A DNA stretch of 64,000 bases, taken from positions 62,001 to 126,000 of the forward strand of contig NZ_BOPZ01000002.1 in NCBI RefSeq assembly GCF_018332455.1, given 5' to 3'. The notes beneath the pieces are model-generated. The model made no database searches. It saw nothing but the letters and a program-made list of their open reading frames with translations, and had not been told where the DNA came from. The stretch comes from Clostridium polyendosporum (GTDB taxonomy: Bacteria; Bacillota; Clostridia; Clostridiales; Clostridiaceae). Position numbers and translations under genes: made by a program. Shown piece by piece: positions 61,043-64,000 of this stretch; position 1 is the stretch's first letter, and each line of letters starts with the position of its first letter.

Positions 61043-61543
61043 ATGAACGTATTTAAAGTGAATAATAAGTATAATATTGGTGATCTAATTATTAGTCTTA
61101 TAATAACTTTGGGTGGAGCAACGGTAATAGGATGGTTTACATCTAATTTATCTAAAACTCAATATAATGAACTTGTAAAACCAGTATTTGCACCTCCATC
61201 TTGGGTCTTTGAAGTTATTTGGCCTGTATTATATATTTTGATGTCAATAGCAGCTTATAGAATCTACCAACTTAAAAAACAAGGGGTAGACGTAGGTAAT
61301 GCACTTAAGTTGTATGCAGTTCAACTAATTTTAAACTTTATATGGCCTTTTATTTTTTTTGCAAAAAAATTATATGGGATTTCTTTTATAGAGATTGTTA
61401 TTTTATGGATGTTTATTTTATTAACCTTTCTTAAATTTTTAAAATTAGATAAGCGGGCAGGCTTATTACTTATACCGTATATTTTATGGGTTACATTTGC
61501 AGCAATACTAAACTTTTTCATATGGGCACTTAATGAAATGTAA
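61043..61543 (+). CDS. TspO/MBR family membrane protein
   Basis: This protein of 166 residues has five membrane segments and the family pattern LGGATVIGWFTSN, KPVFAPPSWVFEVIWPVLYILMSIAAYRIY, LYAVQLILNFIWPFIFF and a final FAAILNFFIWALNE. TspO proteins bind tetrapyrroles and cholesterol-like ligands and respond to stress. The bacterial role is often unclear. AAGGAGGGA lies about 8 bases before the ATG. It is not in an operon. Confidence 0.93.
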   Translation: MNVFKVNNKYNIGDLIISLIITLGGATVIGWFTSNLSKTQYNELVKPVFAPPSWVFEVIWPVLYILMSIAAYRIYQLKKQGVDVGNALKLYAVQLILNFIWPFIFFAKKLYGISFIEIVILWMFILLTFLKFLKLDKRAGLLLIPYILWVTFAAILNFFIWALNEM

Positions 61544-61609
61544 TTTAAGGGGTTTTATATAAGGTTTAGTTAAATATCGATTATAGGGTAGCAATGGTGC
61601 TTCTTTATA

Positions 61610-61650
61610 ATTTGCTGTTATTTCACAAAGTGAAATCTGGCTCAAACTAT
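61610..61650 (+). repeat. Partial hairpin module
   Basis: TTTGCTGTTATTTCACAAAG then TGAAATCTGGCTCAAACT: the left half of the module, joined directly to the inverted-repeat element at 61651. Confidence 0.7.
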
Positions 61651-61746
61651 AGATACACAACTTCATAATTGAATTAAGAATTTTAGGAAAAGTATTGAAT
61701 GCAGAGACTTTTCCTAAATTTCGTTAATGATTGAAGTTGTGTATCT
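61651..61746 (-). repeat. 96-bp inverted-repeat element, opposite orientation
   Basis: The termini are AGATACACAACTTCATAA and TTGAAGTTGTGTATCT. The interior (AGGAAAAGTATTGAATGCAG, CTTTTCCTAAATTTCG) also forms a hairpin. Reverse-complemented it aligns with the copy at 2798. Confidence 0.8.
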
Positions 61747-61847
61747 TAAATAGTCTCGATGTGTATTAAATTTTATTATCTAAGTTGTTATAATATAATA
61801 ATGTTAAAAATTAATATTAAAGAACGTAAAAGTAGGGGGCATAAAAA

Positions 61848-62999
61848 ATGCTAATTAAAAATGGTAAGATATTTACAATGACTGGAAAGAACTATGAAAA
61901 TGGATGTATATTGATTAAGGATGGGAAAATTGTTAAAGTTGCAGAGTGTATAGATATAGAAGATGATATTATAATAGATGTTAAAGGCGCGTATGTAACA
62001 CCAGGTATGATTGATGCTCATTGTCATATAGGTATAATAGAAGAAAATATGGGTTTTGAAGGCATGGATGTGAATGAGGCAGTAGATCCAATAACGCCAC
62101 ATCTTAGAGCTATTGATGGAATCAATCCATTTGATGGTTCCTTTAAAAAGGCGATAAAAGCGGGGATTACAACTGTAGTTACAGGCCCTGGAAGTGCCAA
62201 TGTAATAGGAGGACATTTTGCAGCAATAAAGACTCATGGTATATGTATAGATGATATGATAATTAAAGAATCAGTAGCTATTAAGATTGCTTTGGGTGAA
62301 AATCCAAAGAGGATATATAAAGGAAAAAATAAATCACCAATGACTAGGATGGCTACAGCTGCACTATTAAGGGAGGCACTTATAGAGGCAGAAAATTATC
62401 TTAATAAAAAGAAAAAATCTCAACAACTAGGAGAATATTTCGAGAAGAAAATTAAATATGAGTCACTTATTCCTGTTATAGAGAAAAAGATTCCACTTAA
62501 AGCACATGTTCATAGAGCAGATGATATATTGACCGCTTTAAGAATAGCAAGGGAGTTTGATTTGAAAATTACCTTAGATCATTGTACTGAAGGCCATCTT
62601 ATTTCGGAACACATAAGAAAATCATCCTATCCTGCAATTGTAGGACCTACGATGAGTTTTAGTTCTAAGATTGAGCTTTCAAATAAGAGTTTTGAAACTT
62701 CTGTTAAGCTTATGAAAAAAGGGGTCAAGGTTGCTATTATGACAGACCATCCTGTAATTCAAATTGAATATCTGCCTTTATGTGCAGCTTATGCTATGAA
62801 AGAGGGACTAACCTTCGAAGAGGCATTAAGCACAATAACAATTAATGCAGCTGAAATTATAGGTATAGATGATAGGGTTGGTAGTATTGAAGCTGGTAAA
62901 GATGCTGATATTGTAGTATTTAATGGAAGTCCTTTTGATATTTTAACAAATACGCTTTATACAATAGTTAATGGAGAAATAGTTTACAATTACAATTAA
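61848..62999 (+). CDS. Amidohydrolase family protein
   Basis: This protein of 383 residues is a metal-dependent hydrolase close to the imidazolonepropionase-like group. Seen: the small beta domain at the N-terminus (MLIKNGKIFTMTGKNYENGCILIKDGKI), the metal motif GMIDAHCHIGI, VTGPGSANVIGG, HVHRADDILTALRIAREFDLKITLDHCTEGH, the catalytic Asp in IMTDHPVIQ and the C-terminal GSIEAGKDADIVVFNGSP. The substrate is not evident; cyclic amides or dipeptides are typical. GGGGGC lies about 7 bases before the ATG. It stands alone. Confidence 0.9.
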   Translation: MLIKNGKIFTMTGKNYENGCILIKDGKIVKVAECIDIEDDIIIDVKGAYVTPGMIDAHCHIGIIEENMGFEGMDVNEAVDPITPHLRAIDGINPFDGSFKKAIKAGITTVVTGPGSANVIGGHFAAIKTHGICIDDMIIKESVAIKIALGENPKRIYKGKNKSPMTRMATAALLREALIEAENYLNKKKKSQQLGEYFEKKIKYESLIPVIEKKIPLKAHVHRADDILTALRIAREFDLKITLDHCTEGHLISEHIRKSSYPAIVGPTMSFSSKIELSNKSFETSVKLMKKGVKVAIMTDHPVIQIEYLPLCAAYAMKEGLTFEEALSTITINAAEIIGIDDRVGSIEAGKDADIVVFNGSPFDILTNTLYTIVNGEIVYNYN

Positions 63000-63004
63000 T
63001 AAAC

Positions 63005-63054
63005 ATAAACAACTTCAATCCTGAATTATAGATTAGCTGTGAAGTTGTGTATCT
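63005..63054 (+). repeat. 50-bp short version of the inverted-repeat element
   Basis: ATAAACAACTTCAATCC at the left and TGTGAAGTTGTGTATCT at the right, with only about 16 bases between them. This is the minimal form of the family. Confidence 0.75.
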
Positions 63055-63114
63055 ATAGTTTAATCTAATAATTGTATTATTAGTAGTTATATGATATATT
63101 ATTTAGAGTAAAAT

Positions 63115-63180
63115 AAAACTGACTAGGCATCGAGCCTATTCAGTTTTAGCCAGATTTCACTTTGTGAAATGGCAAAGAAT
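63115..63180 (-). repeat. TCGATG hairpin module, minus strand
   Basis: AAACTGACTAGGCATCGAGCC then TATTCAGTTTTAGCCAGATT and TCACTTTGTGAAATGGCAAA: a full copy in reverse orientation, between the amidohydrolase and the next gene. Confidence 0.8.
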
Positions 63181-63286
63181 AAGACAGTTCGTAACCATCC
63201 TGTCTATAAATAAAACTATGGACTAATTGCTTAAACTTTGGAATTGGGTTAGGTAAGGAAAGTCATGCCCTTTTTTAATGGTGAGT

Positions 63287-63319
63287 AAGGTGTACATAGT
63301 TATTTGTACGCCTTTTTTT
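63287..63319 (+). terminator. Terminator hairpin in the leader of the dehydratase-like gene
   Basis: AAGGTGTAC pairs with GTACGCCTT around ATAGTTATTT, followed by T7. It ends 35 bases before the start codon, so it may act as a leader attenuator or close the upstream transcript. Confidence 0.65.
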
Positions 63320-63353
63320 ACGTGGAATTTTTATATCAAGTTTGAGGTGAAAT

Positions 63354-64000
63354 ATGAAAACAATTGGCATAACTACAACAGTTCCTATTGAAGTACTAAT
63401 TGCAGCTGGATATAAAGTTATTGATTTAAACAATATTTTTATTACTTCAAAGGATTATGGAAAATATATTGAATTAGCTGAAAGAGATGGATTTCCTAAA
63501 AGCTGCTGTGCATGGATTAAAGGTATATATGGAGCATGTTTAGAAAATAACATTAAGGAAGTAATAGGTGTTATGGAAGGTGATTGTTCCAATACTAAAG
63601 CGCTTATTGAAGTATTAAACCTTAAAGGTATAAAGACGTATCCATTCTCTTATCCACATAGTCATAGTCTTGAGGATATAAGAGTATCTATTGATAGTTT
63701 TATGGATTTATTTAAGGTAAATATGCAGCAGGTTGAAGAAGTTAGAAAAAACATAAATGAAATAAGGGAATTAGCCAAGAAAATAGATGAAAATACATAT
63801 AAGACTAATAAGACAACTGGTTTTGAGAATCATTTGTATCAGGTTTCTGTAAGTGACTTAAATGGAGACGCGAATGAGTTTAAAAGATTCTTAGAAGAGA
63901 AACTTAAAGAAATTGAAGGAAGAAAACCGATTAATAAAAAAGTAAGGCTAGGATTTATTGGAGTACCCCCAATGACAGCTGATATTTATGAATATGTAGA
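63354..64000 (+). CDS. 2-hydroxyacyl-CoA dehydratase (HgdB/D-component)-like protein, N-terminal part
   Basis: The frame is open to the right edge, giving 215 residues. The N-terminus MKTIGITTTVPIEVLIAAGYKVIDLNNIFI, the cysteine motif FPKSCCAWIKGIYG, VMEGDCSNTKALIEVL and YPFSYPHSHS match the HgdB-like family of 2-hydroxyacyl-CoA dehydratase subunits. These bind a [4Fe-4S] cluster through cysteines. Whether this is a true dehydratase subunit or one of the shorter relatives of unknown role depends on the missing part. GAGGTGA precedes the ATG by 4-5 bases. Confidence 0.75.
   Translation, partial: MKTIGITTTVPIEVLIAAGYKVIDLNNIFITSKDYGKYIELAERDGFPKSCCAWIKGIYGACLENNIKEVIGVMEGDCSNTKALIEVLNLKGIKTYPFSYPHSHSLEDIRVSIDSFMDLFKVNMQQVEEVRKNINEIRELAKKIDENTYKTNKTTGFENHLYQVSVSDLNGDANEFKRFLEEKLKEIEGRKPINKKVRLGFIGVPPMTADIYEYV

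Overview
The window is a very AT-rich chromosomal stretch of an anaerobic spore-former of the genus Clostridium or a close relative. The evidence is a GerA-type germinant receptor operon, a SleC-like cortex-lytic protein, CotF-like coat proteins, a butanol-dehydrogenase-type iron alcohol dehydrogenase, short clostridial aspartokinase and homoserine dehydrogenase genes, strong GGAGG ribosome sites, and frequent TTG/GTG starts. No phage, transposase, CRISPR array or rRNA was seen. There is one tRNA-Leu, followed by a structured RNA that is probably 6S.

Layout. 0-13 kb: the end of a GntP-type permease, a ~400-bp array of degenerate ~40-bp repeats, an amino-acid permease, an EcsC protein, the germination operon gerA-gerC-gerB (minus strand), a DUF2325 protein, a DUF4434 protein, an iron alcohol dehydrogenase, and two CBO0543-type membrane proteins. 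13-27 kb is an accessory, rearranged region. It holds a SulP transporter, an RCC1-like seven-repeat protein, an ABC exporter, a Nudix hydrolase, a lipoprotein, a CPBP protease and two coat proteins. These are punctuated by five truncated copies of the 5' end, with upstream region, of the DUF255/thioredoxin gene that is intact at 24898-26949. Some copies are joined to remnants of an alcohol dehydrogenase gene. 27-38 kb: a DedA protein, a CcdA/TlpA thiol-redox pair, an MFS exporter, a DUF116 protein, the SleC-like protein, and a two-gene cassette of an intracellular subtilase plus a 914-residue trypsin / EEP nuclease / endonuclease I fusion. 38-44 kb: the threonine operon thrC-thrB-lysC-hom, preceded by a single glycine riboswitch aptamer. 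A 9-bp antiterminator is visible there, which predicts that glycine switches the operon off. 44-64 kb: housekeeping genes (polA, coaE, mscL, an M29 aminopeptidase, a YjjG-like HAD), a PLL-like propeller protein, tRNA-Leu, two adjacent orphan sensor kinases, TspO, an amidohydrolase, and the start of a 2-hydroxyacyl-CoA-dehydratase-like gene.

Two families of small dispersed palindromic elements fill many intergenic gaps. One is a module of TTTCACAAAGTGAAAT followed by a hairpin whose loop (TCGATG/TTGATG) is conserved while its stem changes in a paired way. The other is an inverted-repeat element of 50-97 bp (261 bp in one nested case) ending in AGATACACAACTTC / GAAGTTGTGTATCT. The strongest candidate for an undescribed system is the subtilase plus trypsin-EEP-EndoI pair at 33739-37809. 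All family assignments come from reading motifs by eye. No database search was run.
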